Of a DNA stretch of 64,000 bases, positions 1 to 9,516 are shown one piece after another. Position numbers and translations under genes: made by a program. Each line of letters opens with the position of its first letter. Position 1 is the first letter of the stretch. Origin of the DNA: Flavobacteriales bacterium UBA4466 (GTDB lineage Bacteria > Bacteroidota > Bacteroidia > Flavobacteriales_D > Crocinitomicaceae); NCBI GenBank assembly GCA_905182335.1, contig CAJJBE010000002.1, positions 535,501 to 599,500 on the forward strand, read 5' to 3'. Under the pieces are notes generated by a model, which saw nothing but the letters and a program-made list of their open reading frames with translations, was not told where the DNA came from and did no database searches.

Positions 1-86
1 ATGAGTATGTTGAAGTTACTCCAGCAAGCTTAAGAATGCGTAAGATTCTTTTAACAGAAAGTGCACGTAAGAGATCTGGAAAATAA
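1..86 (+). CDS. typA: TypA/BipA ribosome-associated GTPase, C-terminal end (partial)
   Basis: An open frame enters from the left edge (first full codon at position 3) and stops at 84-86. The 27 visible residues include EYVEVTPASLRMRKILL and end SARKRSGK. This matches the conserved end of the translational GTPase TypA/BipA (typically VEVTP-S-RLRK followed by a basic tail). TypA binds the ribosome and acts in 50S assembly and stress growth. The GTPase domain lies outside the window, so the call rests on the tail alone. It is followed by a strong palindrome at 134-165. Confidence 0.72.
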   Translation, partial: EYVEVTPASLRMRKILLTESARKRSGK

Positions 87-133
87 AAAATTATTCTTTA
101 GAATATAGATTACACAGGTAAAGATAAATTGTG

Positions 134-165
134 GATACGGTGTTAATAATTATTAACACCGTATC
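134..165. terminator. Perfect 32-bp palindrome after typA
   Basis: Two 16-bp arms (134-149 and 150-165) are exact reverse complements with no spacer. The left arm starts GATACGGTG. It lies between typA and the TPR gene and is followed by TTCATATT rather than a clean T-tract. An intrinsic terminator is the likeliest role. A dimer-binding operator for the downstream gene is possible. Confidence 0.6.
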
Positions 166-216
166 TTCATATTATAGAATCAAAATACTTATCTTAGAAT
201 AAAGCAATAAAGGTCT

Positions 217-1620
217 ATGTTCGATGATGAAGAAGAAGATGCTTTTGACGATAAAAACCTCAATGAGGAGTTAGCTCGTTTCGATGCATTTATTAATGGG
301 GAGTCTTTTGGTTTTCTAGATAGTGATAGATGGGAATTGTTGATTGATCATTTCTTATTGAATGGACAGTATAGCAAAGCTCTGATGTGCACTGAAGAGG
401 CACTATCTCAATTTTCATACAATAACTTGTTTAAATTGCGAATGGCTCAATGTTATAGTGCTATTGGAAAGCTGAAAGAGTCAATCAATTTGTTATCCGA
501 CTTAGAACGTTTAGAAATGAATTCGTTTGAATTGTTATTGACCAAAGGATCCGTCTTTAGTCAATTGAAAGATTCAAAAAATGCCATCCGTTATTTTACG
601 AGTGCATTACAAGCAGCTTCAAAAGAAGATCGGGATGAAATTTATCTTGATCTAGCTGTCGAATATGAAAATGATGGTAATTATAAAGCTGCACTAAAAG
701 TATTGAGTGAAGCTGTTAAATCAAATCCAAATAATGAATCAGCAATCTATGAAATTGCTTTTTGTTATGACTATCTAGGGGAGTATGAGAATTCAATAAA
801 ATGCTACTCTGATTTTATTGATGAGAATCCGTATTCATTTACTGCTTGGTACAACCTCGGGAATGCGCATTCAAAACTCGAAGATTTTGACAAGGCCATT
901 TGGGCATACGATTATTGTATATTGATTAATGATGATTTTGGTCCTGTTTATTTTAATATTGCAAATGCCTTTCTTGCAAAGGAAAATTTCACAAAAGCGA
1001 TAGAGTATTTTCATAAATGTATTGAGCTTGATGGAGATGACCCTGTAGCACTTTGTTACATTGGTGAGTGCCATGAGCAGTTAGACGATTTAGAACTGGC
1101 TAAGATGTTCTATAAGCTTAGCTTGGAGCTTGCTCCATTGCTACCAGACGCTTGGTTGGGCTTGGGGATTATTGAAGATCTAGAAGATAATACAAGAGAA
1201 GGGATAACCTTAATTAAAAAAGCGAGCGATTTGGACCCTGAGAATGCAGGTATTTATCATGTGTTAGCCGGTGCTTACGAAAAGATTGAAGAATTTGAAA
1301 ATGCTGATGAGAATTATCAATTAGCATTAGCTTTAGATCCTAATGATGAAGAATGCTTGACCAATTATATTAGCTTATTAAAGAAAGCTTCTGTTCAAAA
1401 TGCATTTGATTATCTGATTAATTTCGAAGGTATTAAGCAGGAAAACAAGATAGTTATAGTCCTAAAGGTAAGTCTCTTGTGGGGCTTAGGTAGTAAAGTA
1501 GATTCGATACAATTATTTAAGGAGTGTATAGAGATAAACAAACTTAAAGCGTTAGAATTATTTGAAATTCATCCAAGCTTGAAAACCGTTTCAGAATTTG
1601 TACTTTTAGCGGATAATTAA
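217..1620 (+). CDS. Tetratricopeptide-repeat protein
   Basis: A 467-residue protein with an acidic N-terminus (MFDDEEEDAFDD). From about residue 30 to 400 it consists of consecutive 34-residue helical repeats of TPR type, for example AWYNLGNAHSKLEDFDKAI and PVYFNIANAFLAKENFTKAI. There is no signal peptide or membrane segment, so it is probably a cytoplasmic scaffold. The next gene begins 9 bp after the stop, so it is probably co-transcribed with the ComA-like synthase and the WD40 protein. The family is certain; the partner is unknown. Confidence 0.88.
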   Translation: MFDDEEEDAFDDKNLNEELARFDAFINGESFGFLDSDRWELLIDHFLLNGQYSKALMCTEEALSQFSYNNLFKLRMAQCYSAIGKLKESINLLSDLERLEMNSFELLLTKGSVFSQLKDSKNAIRYFTSALQAASKEDRDEIYLDLAVEYENDGNYKAALKVLSEAVKSNPNNESAIYEIAFCYDYLGEYENSIKCYSDFIDENPYSFTAWYNLGNAHSKLEDFDKAIWAYDYCILINDDFGPVYFNIANAFLAKENFTKAIEYFHKCIELDGDDPVALCYIGECHEQLDDLELAKMFYKLSLELAPLLPDAWLGLGIIEDLEDNTREGITLIKKASDLDPENAGIYHVLAGAYEKIEEFENADENYQLALALDPNDEECLTNYISLLKKASVQNAFDYLINFEGIKQENKIVIVLKVSLLWGLGSKVDSIQLFKECIEINKLKALELFEIHPSLKTVSEFVLLADN

Positions 1621-1629
1621 AACAGAAAA

Positions 1630-2451
1630 ATGAATTTTGAATTAACACATATACCTAATCGTTTTGCAAAACCAAGAACATCAGGCGTTACAATGATGAT
1701 GGATAAAGGGCTTTCAATTAGAGAGGTCGAAAACTTTATCGAAGCATCAGGACATATAACTGATGTGGTTAAATTTGGATTTGGTACGTCATTCGTTTCA
1801 CAGAATTTACAGGCTAAAATTAATCTCTACAAAGAAGCAGGGATTCGCCCTTATTTTGGAGGTACATTGTTTGAAGCATTTTATGCACGTGGAATGGTCA
1901 AAGAATACTTACAGACGATTGATAGTTATGGACTAGATTTAGCTGAAGTTTCAGACGGCTCAATAATCATTGATCATGATGAGAAGTGTGAATTAATTCA
2001 TTCAATGTCGAAAGATAGAACTATCATGTCTGAAGTTGGCTCTAAAGATTCTGGTATTATTGTTTCTCCTGCAAAGTGGATTAAGATGATGTCAACGGAA
2101 CTTCAGGCTGGTTCATGGAAAGTAATTGCTGAAGGACGTGAGTCTGGAAATGTTGGTGTTTTTAGACCAAATGGTACAGCTCATACATTATTAATTAATC
2201 GAATTATTGCAAAGATAAATCCAGACGACATTCTTTGGGAGGCCCCTAAGAAAACTCAACAAGTTTGGTTTATTAAGTTATTTGGTCAGAATGTGAATCT
2301 AGGTAATATTTCACATAACGAAATGATCCCACTGGAATGCTTGAGATTAGGGTTACGTGGAGATACATTTTTTGATTTTTTACCAGCGGATTATGCTGAG
2401 CGTTTAAAGCAAGTGAATAATGAAGACGAAAATGATGAAGACGAAGATTAG
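1630..2451 (+). CDS. Phosphosulfolactate synthase family protein (ComA-like)
   Basis: A 273-residue TIM-barrel protein of the ComA family. In methanogens ComA adds sulfite to phosphoenolpyruvate to give 2-phospho-3-sulfolactate. Family-typical stretches include RTSGVTMMMDKGLS near the N-terminus, DVVKFGFGTS, the IRPYFGGTLFE strand and KVIAEGRESGNVG. The tail is very acidic (NNEDENDEDED). It sits between a TPR and a WD40 gene (gaps of 9 and 5 bp). A ComB-family phosphatase, the next pathway enzyme, lies about 15 kb away at 17720-18439, which supports a sulfolactate route. Bacteroidota are not expected to make coenzyme M, so a sulfonate osmolyte or sulfonolipid precursor is the more plausible end product; that is inference. 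Confidence 0.85.
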   Translation: MNFELTHIPNRFAKPRTSGVTMMMDKGLSIREVENFIEASGHITDVVKFGFGTSFVSQNLQAKINLYKEAGIRPYFGGTLFEAFYARGMVKEYLQTIDSYGLDLAEVSDGSIIIDHDEKCELIHSMSKDRTIMSEVGSKDSGIIVSPAKWIKMMSTELQAGSWKVIAEGRESGNVGVFRPNGTAHTLLINRIIAKINPDDILWEAPKKTQQVWFIKLFGQNVNLGNISHNEMIPLECLRLGLRGDTFFDFLPADYAERLKQVNNEDENDEDED

Positions 2452-2456
2452 ACTTA

Positions 2457-3347
2457 ATGTCACTTCATAAAAAAAAAGAAATCACAGGCCATTCGGGCGC
2501 TGTTTATTGCTGTATAAGTGATGGTCATTATATATATACAGGCAGTGCTGATAAGTATGTTACTCGCTGGAGGATAGAAGAGGGGATTCAAGATGAATTT
2601 GCTATAAAATTTAAATATAGTATTTATGCACTTTGCGTTACTAACGATGAATTTTTAGTCGTCGGTCTAGCGAGCGGAGGATTGCATTTTTTTGATCTTA
2701 AATCACGACAAGAATTAAAATTTTATACGCAACATACACAAGCTATATTTTCGATAGCATATAATTCAATTAAGAAACATATTTATGCAACTGATGCAGA
2801 CGGGAATTTATCTGTATGGTCATCGGACGGGAGTAAGTTGTTGATTTATTTACCATTAGATTGTGGCAAGGTTCGCTCAATTGATGTTGTTAGTGATGGT
2901 AGTCATTTTGTTTTAGCTTGTCAAGATGGAACGATTCGCATTTTTGAATCTGAGTACTTTAATGAGATTGTAACTATAGATGGTCACAAGGGTGGGGCCA
3001 CTTCTGTACTCTTTCATCCACTTAATACCGATCAACTGATCACAGGTGGGAAGGATGCATTGCTGAAGTTGTGGAATTGGAGATCAGGTGACGAATTAAA
3101 TTCAATTGTTGCACATACTTTTGCTGTATATGCGATTGTCTCAATCAATGACGGTCAGACAATTATAACTGCTAGCCGTGATAAACATGTCAAAGAATGG
3201 ACTTCTTCTTTGGATATTGTCAAGCGATTAGATCGCAAATCGGGAGGGCATGAACACTCTGTAAATGACCTCTGTGTTGTTGATAAACAAACGGTTGTAA
3301 GTTGTTCAGATGATAAACGAATCATTCTATGGGAATTAAAGGGCTAG
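2457..3347 (+). CDS. WD40-repeat protein
   Basis: A 296-residue protein built almost entirely of WD40 beta-propeller blades. Repeats include HSGAVYCCISDGHYIYTGSA, DALLKLWNWRSGDEL and a terminal DDKRIILWELKG, about seven blades in all. It has no export signal and starts 5 bp after the ComA-like gene, so it is probably the third gene of that operon. WD40 and TPR proteins are both scaffolds; their pairing around a metabolic enzyme is notable but no function can be derived from sequence. Confidence 0.88.
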   Translation: MSLHKKKEITGHSGAVYCCISDGHYIYTGSADKYVTRWRIEEGIQDEFAIKFKYSIYALCVTNDEFLVVGLASGGLHFFDLKSRQELKFYTQHTQAIFSIAYNSIKKHIYATDADGNLSVWSSDGSKLLIYLPLDCGKVRSIDVVSDGSHFVLACQDGTIRIFESEYFNEIVTIDGHKGGATSVLFHPLNTDQLITGGKDALLKLWNWRSGDELNSIVAHTFAVYAIVSINDGQTIITASRDKHVKEWTSSLDIVKRLDRKSGGHEHSVNDLCVVDKQTVVSCSDDKRIILWELKG

Positions 3348-3397
3348 TCTATTCTTTATTGCTTATTTTTGAAATTAGCATCCATTTTTGTGTAAAT

Positions 3398-3415
3398 AAG
3401 GCTGACGCCTTTTCG
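3398..3415. terminator. Small hairpin between convergent genes
   Basis: AAGGC-TGAC-GCCTT forms a 5-bp stem followed by a few T on the plus strand. It lies in the 72-bp gap between the WD40 gene and the convergent rlmF. The stem is short, so it is only a candidate. Confidence 0.35.
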
Positions 3416-3419
3416 TAAT

Positions 3420-4388
3420 CTATATGTGCTCTTTCCATCGTATTTTTTTCCATTTCTTTTGTTCTTCTCTAGAAAGGAATGTCCAGGCTACAATTCGGCT
3501 AGATTTATTGCTAGTCCCCATAGGGATTGTTTTTATTTGATAAGGATTTATCTTTTCTAATGTTTGATATATTCCCTTCAGGTTAGATTGTTTTGATACT
3601 AAAGTTGAGAACCAAAAACAGTTTTTAGAATTGGCTTTACTTTCTCTAATGATATTCTGGATAAATTTAATCTCACCACCTTCAAAAAGAAGCTCCTTAT
3701 TGACCCCTGCTAAATTTAATTTTGTTGAGTTGACTTCCCCCCCCGATAGATTCTTTATTTTTCTTTGTGTTACTTTCTGTGCATCCTCAATAGAGGAGTG
3801 AAAAGGAGGGTTACATAGTGTTATATCAACCTTCTCTTCTTTGTCTATTATGCTGTTAAAAATCGCTTTAGGAGTATTTTGCAGCCTACATTCAACTCTT
3901 TTTATCAGCGAAGGGTTTGAGCTTATAATCTTTTGTGCTGATTCAATAGATTTTGGATTAATATCAGACCCAATAAATTTCCACTGGTATTCTGTAACTC
4001 CAATAATTGGGTAAATACAATTAGCACCTATGCCAATATCAAGACATGTAATTTTATCGCCTGTTGGGATTGTTCCAAAATTGTTTTCGCAAAGTAAGTC
4101 TGCCATGTGATGAATATAATCTGCTCTTCCGGGTATTGGAGGGCATAAGTTTTCATCAGGGAATTCCCAATACTTTATTCCATAGTAATGATTTAGAATC
4201 GCTTTATTTAAAAGTTTTACTGCAAGTGGCTTTGAAAAATCTATTGAATCATCACCATGTTTGTTCGGACGGATATAATTTTTTAATTCAGTTTCTATAC
4301 TTGTCAATACCTTTAAGTCATATCGTTCTCGATTTCTATTTCGAGAATGTAATTTTGATTTTTGATTTTTCTTTTTGTCTAAAGACAT
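3420..4388 (-). CDS. rlmF: 23S rRNA (adenine(1618)-N6)-methyltransferase
   Basis: A 322-residue class I SAM-dependent methyltransferase of the RlmF (YbiN) family, which methylates N6 of A1618 in 23S rRNA. It has a basic N-terminus (SLDKKKNQKSKLHSRNRNR). The conserved N-terminal region contains IRPNKHGDDSIDFSKP and LNKAILNHYYG. The SAM-binding motif is LDIGIGANCIYPIIG at about 110-125, and the N6-adenine catalytic motif is CNPPFHSS at about 195. Length is normal for the family. The downstream YkgJ-like gene is on the same strand but 49 bp upstream of it in sequence, so the two could be read together. Confidence 0.93.
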   Translation of the reverse strand: MSLDKKKNQKSKLHSRNRNRERYDLKVLTSIETELKNYIRPNKHGDDSIDFSKPLAVKLLNKAILNHYYGIKYWEFPDENLCPPIPGRADYIHHMADLLCENNFGTIPTGDKITCLDIGIGANCIYPIIGVTEYQWKFIGSDINPKSIESAQKIISSNPSLIKRVECRLQNTPKAIFNSIIDKEEKVDITLCNPPFHSSIEDAQKVTQRKIKNLSGGEVNSTKLNLAGVNKELLFEGGEIKFIQNIIRESKANSKNCFWFSTLVSKQSNLKGIYQTLEKINPYQIKTIPMGTSNKSSRIVAWTFLSREEQKKWKKIRWKEHI

Positions 4389-4437
4389 AATTTTATTAAA
4401 TGTTGCCTAATTATTTTATAAGTTCAATAACCTCTTT

Positions 4438-4935
4438 TTATAGTAAATCAAATTTTTCTGATATTATCAGCTCTAGCGCATTGAGATCCGACATTAATTG
4501 CTGATGATTTTTTGATAAATCTGATTCATATTTGATGTGTTGTAATATTTTTTTCAATTCAACCGTTTTAAAATAAAATGATTTATGTTTGAGTTCAAGC
4601 TTTAGTTTTGCTACTTTCTTTTCAATAACTTCTTTTTTTTGTTTAACAGTATTGATTACTTCTATGGCAGAATCAAAATCTACCTTTTTTTTCTCTACAG
4701 ACTTTAGTAGGCCACATTTAAACTTGGCGCATTGTTTTGGTCTTTGAGAATAAATAGTACAACCGTCACAATAATCATCACATGGTTGGAGAAAAAAGCC
4801 TTTGCCATCAGCCTCCTCTATATGTTTTATCTCTCTTAGATCAGACAATTCTTTAGTGTCAAGTCTTACGAAGCCAATCAGTGTACCGTCACAGCATAGG
4901 CCACAAGAAAGACAGAGATTTGTTGATTCTATCAT
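4438..4935 (-). CDS. YkgJ-family cysteine-cluster protein
   Basis: A 165-residue protein with the CxxCxxCC motif near its N-terminus (LCLSCGLCCDG) and a second cluster (PCDDYCDGCTIYSQRPKQCAKF), the layout of the zinc- or iron-chelating CxxCxxCC family (YkgJ). The second half is a charged, probably coiled helix. The family role is not established. It is encoded just before rlmF on the minus strand. Confidence 0.8.
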   Translation of the reverse strand: MIESTNLCLSCGLCCDGTLIGFVRLDTKELSDLREIKHIEEADGKGFFLQPCDDYCDGCTIYSQRPKQCAKFKCGLLKSVEKKKVDFDSAIEVINTVKQKKEVIEKKVAKLKLELKHKSFYFKTVELKKILQHIKYESDLSKNHQQLMSDLNALELIISEKFDLL

Positions 4936-5167
4936 TATTAACGCGTTTATATTTTTCTAATTTACTAAACAAGGACGCTTTTGCATGTCCAAATGCTGTT
5001 ATTTATCCTGAGTTATTTTTTTTGTTCAGTCTAAATATGTATTTTAATTTAGTTTTCTTAAGTTGTCACTTTCCTATTAAATGCAAAACGGACTCCTTAA
5101 AAAAGAGTTTTATTAAGGTTGTAATTTATTTTTTTTGAGATTACGATTCTCTTTTTGAGAATAATTA

Positions 5168-5180
5168 TCCCAAAATGGGA
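5168..5180. promoter_or_regulatory. TCCCA-AAA-TGGGA palindrome (candidate regulator site)
   Basis: TCCCAAAATGGGA lies 122 bp before the NtrC-type regulator gene. A near-identical element (TCCCAAAGTGGGA) lies at 9517-9529 before the lone receiver gene of the same cluster. Upstream palindromes are typical binding sites for Fis-type HTH regulators. The shared sequence suggests one protein, perhaps the regulator at 5302, binds both. The 366-bp gap from 4936 to 5301 holds nothing else convincing apart from the weak promoter below. Confidence 0.5.
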
Positions 5181-5236
5181 AATGAATGTGTTTTAAATAT
5201 AAAAAAAAATACTTGTCAGATTGCATTAAATATTCA

Positions 5237-5265
5237 TTGGATATACTTTAATGTTAATTAATTTG
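5237..5265 (+). promoter_or_regulatory. Weak Bacteroidota-type promoter for the regulator gene
   Basis: TTG at 5237-5239 is followed after 19 bases by TAATTTG at 5259-5265. This is one base short of the TAnnTTTG consensus but the spacing is right. It lies about 35 bp before the ATG at 5302 and downstream of the palindrome at 5168. Confidence 0.3.
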
Positions 5266-5301
5266 ATAAAAAAATGATTAATTCTGTTAACTTGGTACAG
5301 C

Positions 5302-6636
5302 ATGGAAAACTTGTCTATACTAATAGCTGAAGACGATGATTGGTATGCTGAATTTGTTAAGTATACGATTACTTTAACAGGCGAGCACAATTTTCAAATT
5401 GTTAGAACTGTAAAACAGTTATTGAATAAGCTTCTAATTCAGCCAGACATAATAACGCTTGATTTTAATTTTCCTGACGGAACAGGGGAAGACATGTTAA
5501 GACAGATAAAATCTAAGTATCCTGAAAGCTATGTTGTCGTTATATCTGCCCAAGAAGATGTTCAAGTAGCAGTTAATCTTCTTAACAATGGTGCTTTTGA
5601 CTATGTGGTTAAAAATGATGAGGCTAGAAATCGTATAGTTCAAATAATACGATCAATAGCTGAGAAAAAAAGTCTGAAGAAACAGATTGTTGACTTGGAG
5701 AATGAAGTGAGGGTTAAGTATGATTATAGAGAGACATTAATTAGTAATTCTAAAACTTTTAAAAGTATTTATGATTTGATTCGTAAAGCGTCAGTCACGA
5801 ATATTAATGTTTCAATATTTGGAGCAACAGGAACTGGTAAAGAGGTTGCTGCAAAAGCTATCCATTTTAACTCCAATAGAGCAAAGTATCCTTTTGTTGC
5901 AGTTAATTTGTCTGCTCTTACTGATTCGTTATTGGAAAGTGAGCTCTTTGGGTATGTTAAAGGTTCTTTTACTGGTGCTAATGAAGATCGAAAAGGGAAA
6001 TTTGAAGAGGCGGCTAAAGGCACTATTTTTCTGGATGAGATTGCAGACATAAGTGAATCTACCCAAATAATATTACTCCGAGTGTTACAAGAGATGGAGA
6101 TTAGCAGGGTCGGTTCTAATAAGCTTATACAGTTGAGTTGTAGAGTTATTACTGCTACAAATAAGGATTTGGCAGAAGAGGTACGACATGGGCATTTCAG
6201 ACAGGATCTTTTTTATCGACTTATGGGTTTGCCTATTAATTTACCAAGGTTGATAGAGAGGGGTAATGATATTCTCCTACTCGCACTCCATTTCTCTGCA
6301 AATTATACAAATAAAAATAAAGAAAAACCTATTATACTTAGTGAGGGAGCAATAAATAAATTGATGTCTCATCATTACCCTGGAAATGTTCGAGAGCTTA
6401 AGTCGATAGTTGATTTAGCATGCGTTCTGACGAATAACTCTTTCATTAAATCCGAGGATATTATTTTTAATGATTTATCAAGTGGTTATTTAGATTTTAA
6501 CAATGAAAACCAAACTCTTAAATATCAAAATAAAAAATTGATTGAAAGCATGCTTAATAAGCACAATAATAATGTAAGGCTAGTTGCGCAGAAGTTAGGC
6601 ATTGGTAAGTCCACAATTTATAGAATGATAAAGTGA
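5302..6636 (+). CDS. Sigma-54-dependent response regulator (NtrC type)
   Basis: A 444-residue regulator with three domains. A receiver domain (1-125) has the acidic pair ED near the N-terminus and the phospho-acceptor Asp in ITLDFNFPDG (about 55). The AAA+ domain (about 145-375) has Walker A GATGTGKE at about 174 and the sigma-54 contact loop as GSFTGA at about 221. A Fis-type HTH closes the protein (about 423-444, NNVRLVAQKLGIGKSTIYRM). It would activate sigma-54 promoters when phosphorylated, presumably by the kinase encoded next. It may bind the TCCCA-N3-TGGGA palindromes; that is inference. Confidence 0.93.
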   Translation: MENLSILIAEDDDWYAEFVKYTITLTGEHNFQIVRTVKQLLNKLLIQPDIITLDFNFPDGTGEDMLRQIKSKYPESYVVVISAQEDVQVAVNLLNNGAFDYVVKNDEARNRIVQIIRSIAEKKSLKKQIVDLENEVRVKYDYRETLISNSKTFKSIYDLIRKASVTNINVSIFGATGTGKEVAAKAIHFNSNRAKYPFVAVNLSALTDSLLESELFGYVKGSFTGANEDRKGKFEEAAKGTIFLDEIADISESTQIILLRVLQEMEISRVGSNKLIQLSCRVITATNKDLAEEVRHGHFRQDLFYRLMGLPINLPRLIERGNDILLLALHFSANYTNKNKEKPIILSEGAINKLMSHHYPGNVRELKSIVDLACVLTNNSFIKSEDIIFNDLSSGYLDFNNENQTLKYQNKKLIESMLNKHNNNVRLVAQKLGIGKSTIYRMIK

Positions 6637-6745
6637 AATTATGAAGAGGAGAATATTTATAGTTTTTTTTGAAATGATGGATGTCTTCAATGTCGTTTGC
6701 GTAAGGAAAAGTACTGATTATCAAGAATTTAAACTTATTTTTTAA

Positions 6746-9508
6746 ATGAGAAAGTCCGTGGATGAAATATTACTTGATTTAGAACAAGAACGGATGGCTC
6801 GAAAAGAATCAGAGCGTATTTTGGAGTCCAAGTATTTAGAGGTTTATGAACAGAGGTTAGAAATTGAAAGTCTTAAAAAAAAACTCGATAAAGATCGTGG
6901 TATTAAGCTTTCTAAGACTAGTAAAATACAGCGAGTTCAACAGGAAGTATTCGAGGTACATCCATTTTCTATATTGATATATTCGTTGAGTTCATTAAAG
7001 ATTCTAAATGTTAACCAGACTGCAGTCAATAATTATGGTTATTCAAAATCTGAATTTTATAAATTATCTATTACAGACTTGCATGATGATGAAGATAATA
7101 ATGTGGTTATAAATCACATTAATGCCATAAAGAAGGGTCATTATAAAACGAAGGTTTGGAGACACCTTAAAAAGAATAGTGAAGTCGCACTTGTTAAAAT
7201 TACAGGTGTGACTATTGAATTTGACGGGGAGTCAGCAAGAATCGTTATTGTTGAAGATGTTACTGAATTAAAAGCGTTAGAAGTCAAAAATGAGATTCAA
7301 CAAAAAAAATATATTGATTTAATCGAGAAGTCTAGTGACCTAATGTTTGGAATGTTGCCAGATGGTACATTTTTATTTGTGAACAGAGTTGCTTGTAAGA
7401 TTACAGGATATAGCGAAAGAGAACTGTTGTCGATTAATTTCCGGGAATTAGTACGAAGCGATTATGAGAAAAGAGTAGTTAGTTTTTATTCTTTCCAGTT
7501 AGAAAGTCAGACAGAAACAACTTATACAGAGTTTCCTATTATCTCTCGAAATGGAGATGAGATTTGGTTAGGGCAAAGTGTTAATATCTCTAGGAGTAAA
7601 ACTAATAAAATTGAATTTTCTGCTATTGCTAGAGTTATCACAGAAAAAAAGACTTTTGAAAAGGCGCTTTTACGAAGTGAAGATAAATTTCGTTCTATTA
7701 TTGAAAACATGAACTTGGGATTATTGGAAACGGATCGTGATGGTAATATTGTAAAGGCATATAAAAGTTTCTGTAAGATAGTTGGATACTTACCTGAGGA
7801 ACTAGAGGGTACTGATGGAGCTTTTCTTCTTGATGGGGATGCATATGATATTATGACTACTCAAAAGGAGAATAGGATTAAAGGAGAGTTTGGGGTGTAT
7901 GAAATTCAAATCACTTGCAAAGACAAGTCAAAGAAATGGGTTATGATAAGTGGTGCCCCTTTCTATGATCAGAATGATGGACTCAAGGGGTCAATTGGGA
8001 TTCATCTTGATATTTCTGAAAGAAAAAATATTGAGGCTCAACTATTAACAGCGAAGAATGTTGCTGAAGACTCATTGCGAGCTAAAGAAGTCTTTTTGGC
8101 AAATATCAGTCATGAAATTAGAACGCCATTAAATGCTATAGTAGGTTTATCTGAATTGCTAAAGAAAAGCGAATTAGATTCTAATCAAAAAGAAATGATT
8201 CTTCAAGTCTCCGTTGCTTCAGGAAATCTATTGAACTTAATCAATGATTTACTACTTCTGTCTAAGGTAGAAGCAAATGGAATTATATTGAAACCCAATA
8301 TTTATTCACTGCAGTACGCGATTGAGGAAACGTTTATGATGTTTGAGAATGGAGCTAGAGAGAAGGAGCTAGAGTTTGTTTTGGACTTAAATTTAAAACC
8401 CAATTCGTATTATGAATTTGACAGGTTAAGGTTTGTCCAGATAATTCAAAATTTATTATCTAATGCAATTAAATTTACAAGTGAGGGGTATATTAAGATC
8501 AGCGCTTATTACAATTATTCGATTGATAAAATCGAAATAAAAATAGAGGATTCAGGCATGGGAATTCCTGAAGATGAAATGCAGTCTATATTTGAAGGAT
8601 TTGTTCAGGGTAGCAATAATGAACCTGATATTCATGGGGGGACTGGATTAGGCTTATCCATTGTTAATAATATTGTTAAAATGATGGGTGGTGAAATTCA
8701 CGTTAATAAACTTAAAGTGGGAACATGCTTCACTCTTAATTTTTCTTTTCCAGAAAAAGATGAACTTCAGATTGACCAAAAACAATTGGTTGAATATGAT
8801 GTTAAAGAATTAGAGGGAGTGAAAATATTAGTCACTGAAGATAATATTGTAAATCAATCATTAATTAAGAAAATATTATCTGATTGGAATGTAGAGCATA
8901 TTATTGTTAATAATGGAAAGGAGGCTCTTGATAGACTAGAACATGAGTGTTTTGATATTGTTCTAATGGATATTCGAATGCCGATATTGAATGGAATAGA
9001 TGCTACAAAACTGATTCGAAAGGTTCAAAAAAACTACGAGCTACGTATAATAGCCTTAACTGCCAATACTTTAAATGAAGGTAGTTTAGAATATTGGGAA
9101 GCGGGATTCAATGATGTTTTAATGAAGCCATTTGTTCAAGATGAATTACTCGAAATGTTGATTTTGAATTCAAGTCGAAGAACAGAGTTATTAAGGGGTA
9201 GGTTGATTAAGTTTGCTCAAGAAGATACAAGCTTCGCTGAAATATTAAGATCAATTTTTATAGATGATTCATCACTAAGAATTTTGGATATGATGGATGC
9301 TTCATCTATAAAAGATTTAGATAAAATAAGTAGCATTGCTCATAGTATGAAGCCTTCTTTGGATCAATTGGCATCTAAGAATATTCAAGAGTTAAATAGA
9401 AAGTTTGATGGTAAGAAAATAGGAGAGGAAGAGATTGTGTCTAAAATAGAACTTTTCGGACTACATATGGGACTCCTAATTGAAGATTTAAAGAGAATAG
9501 TATTTTAA
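6746..9508 (+). CDS. Hybrid sensor histidine kinase with three PAS domains
   Basis: A 920-residue cytoplasmic kinase with no membrane segment. An N-terminal coiled coil (1-65) is followed by three PAS modules (about 75-185, 190-310 and 315-430). The dimerisation helix carries the phospho-His in NISHEIRTPLNAI (about 455). The ATPase domain has the N box NLLSNAIKF and GGTGLGLSIVNN (about 630). A receiver domain (about 692-815) has its Asp in DIVLMDIRMP. The last 100 residues resemble a decayed HPt domain (IAHSMKPS in place of AHTLKGS). It lies 109 bp after the NtrC-type regulator and 114 bp before a lone receiver, so the three probably form one phosphorelay. Confidence 0.92.
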   Translation: MRKSVDEILLDLEQERMARKESERILESKYLEVYEQRLEIESLKKKLDKDRGIKLSKTSKIQRVQQEVFEVHPFSILIYSLSSLKILNVNQTAVNNYGYSKSEFYKLSITDLHDDEDNNVVINHINAIKKGHYKTKVWRHLKKNSEVALVKITGVTIEFDGESARIVIVEDVTELKALEVKNEIQQKKYIDLIEKSSDLMFGMLPDGTFLFVNRVACKITGYSERELLSINFRELVRSDYEKRVVSFYSFQLESQTETTYTEFPIISRNGDEIWLGQSVNISRSKTNKIEFSAIARVITEKKTFEKALLRSEDKFRSIIENMNLGLLETDRDGNIVKAYKSFCKIVGYLPEELEGTDGAFLLDGDAYDIMTTQKENRIKGEFGVYEIQITCKDKSKKWVMISGAPFYDQNDGLKGSIGIHLDISERKNIEAQLLTAKNVAEDSLRAKEVFLANISHEIRTPLNAIVGLSELLKKSELDSNQKEMILQVSVASGNLLNLINDLLLLSKVEANGIILKPNIYSLQYAIEETFMMFENGAREKELEFVLDLNLKPNSYYEFDRLRFVQIIQNLLSNAIKFTSEGYIKISAYYNYSIDKIEIKIEDSGMGIPEDEMQSIFEGFVQGSNNEPDIHGGTGLGLSIVNNIVKMMGGEIHVNKLKVGTCFTLNFSFPEKDELQIDQKQLVEYDVKELEGVKILVTEDNIVNQSLIKKILSDWNVEHIIVNNGKEALDRLEHECFDIVLMDIRMPILNGIDATKLIRKVQKNYELRIIALTANTLNEGSLEYWEAGFNDVLMKPFVQDELLEMLILNSSRRTELLRGRLIKFAQEDTSFAEILRSIFIDDSSLRILDMMDASSIKDLDKISSIAHSMKPSLDQLASKNIQELNRKFDGKKIGEEEIVSKIELFGLHMGLLIEDLKRIVF

Positions 9509-9516
9509 TACAAATG

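Noticed and set aside
4881-5138. 85-residue plus-strand frame
   Set aside because: It overlaps the YkgJ-like gene antisense, has no family features and runs into the regulatory gap; considered chance.
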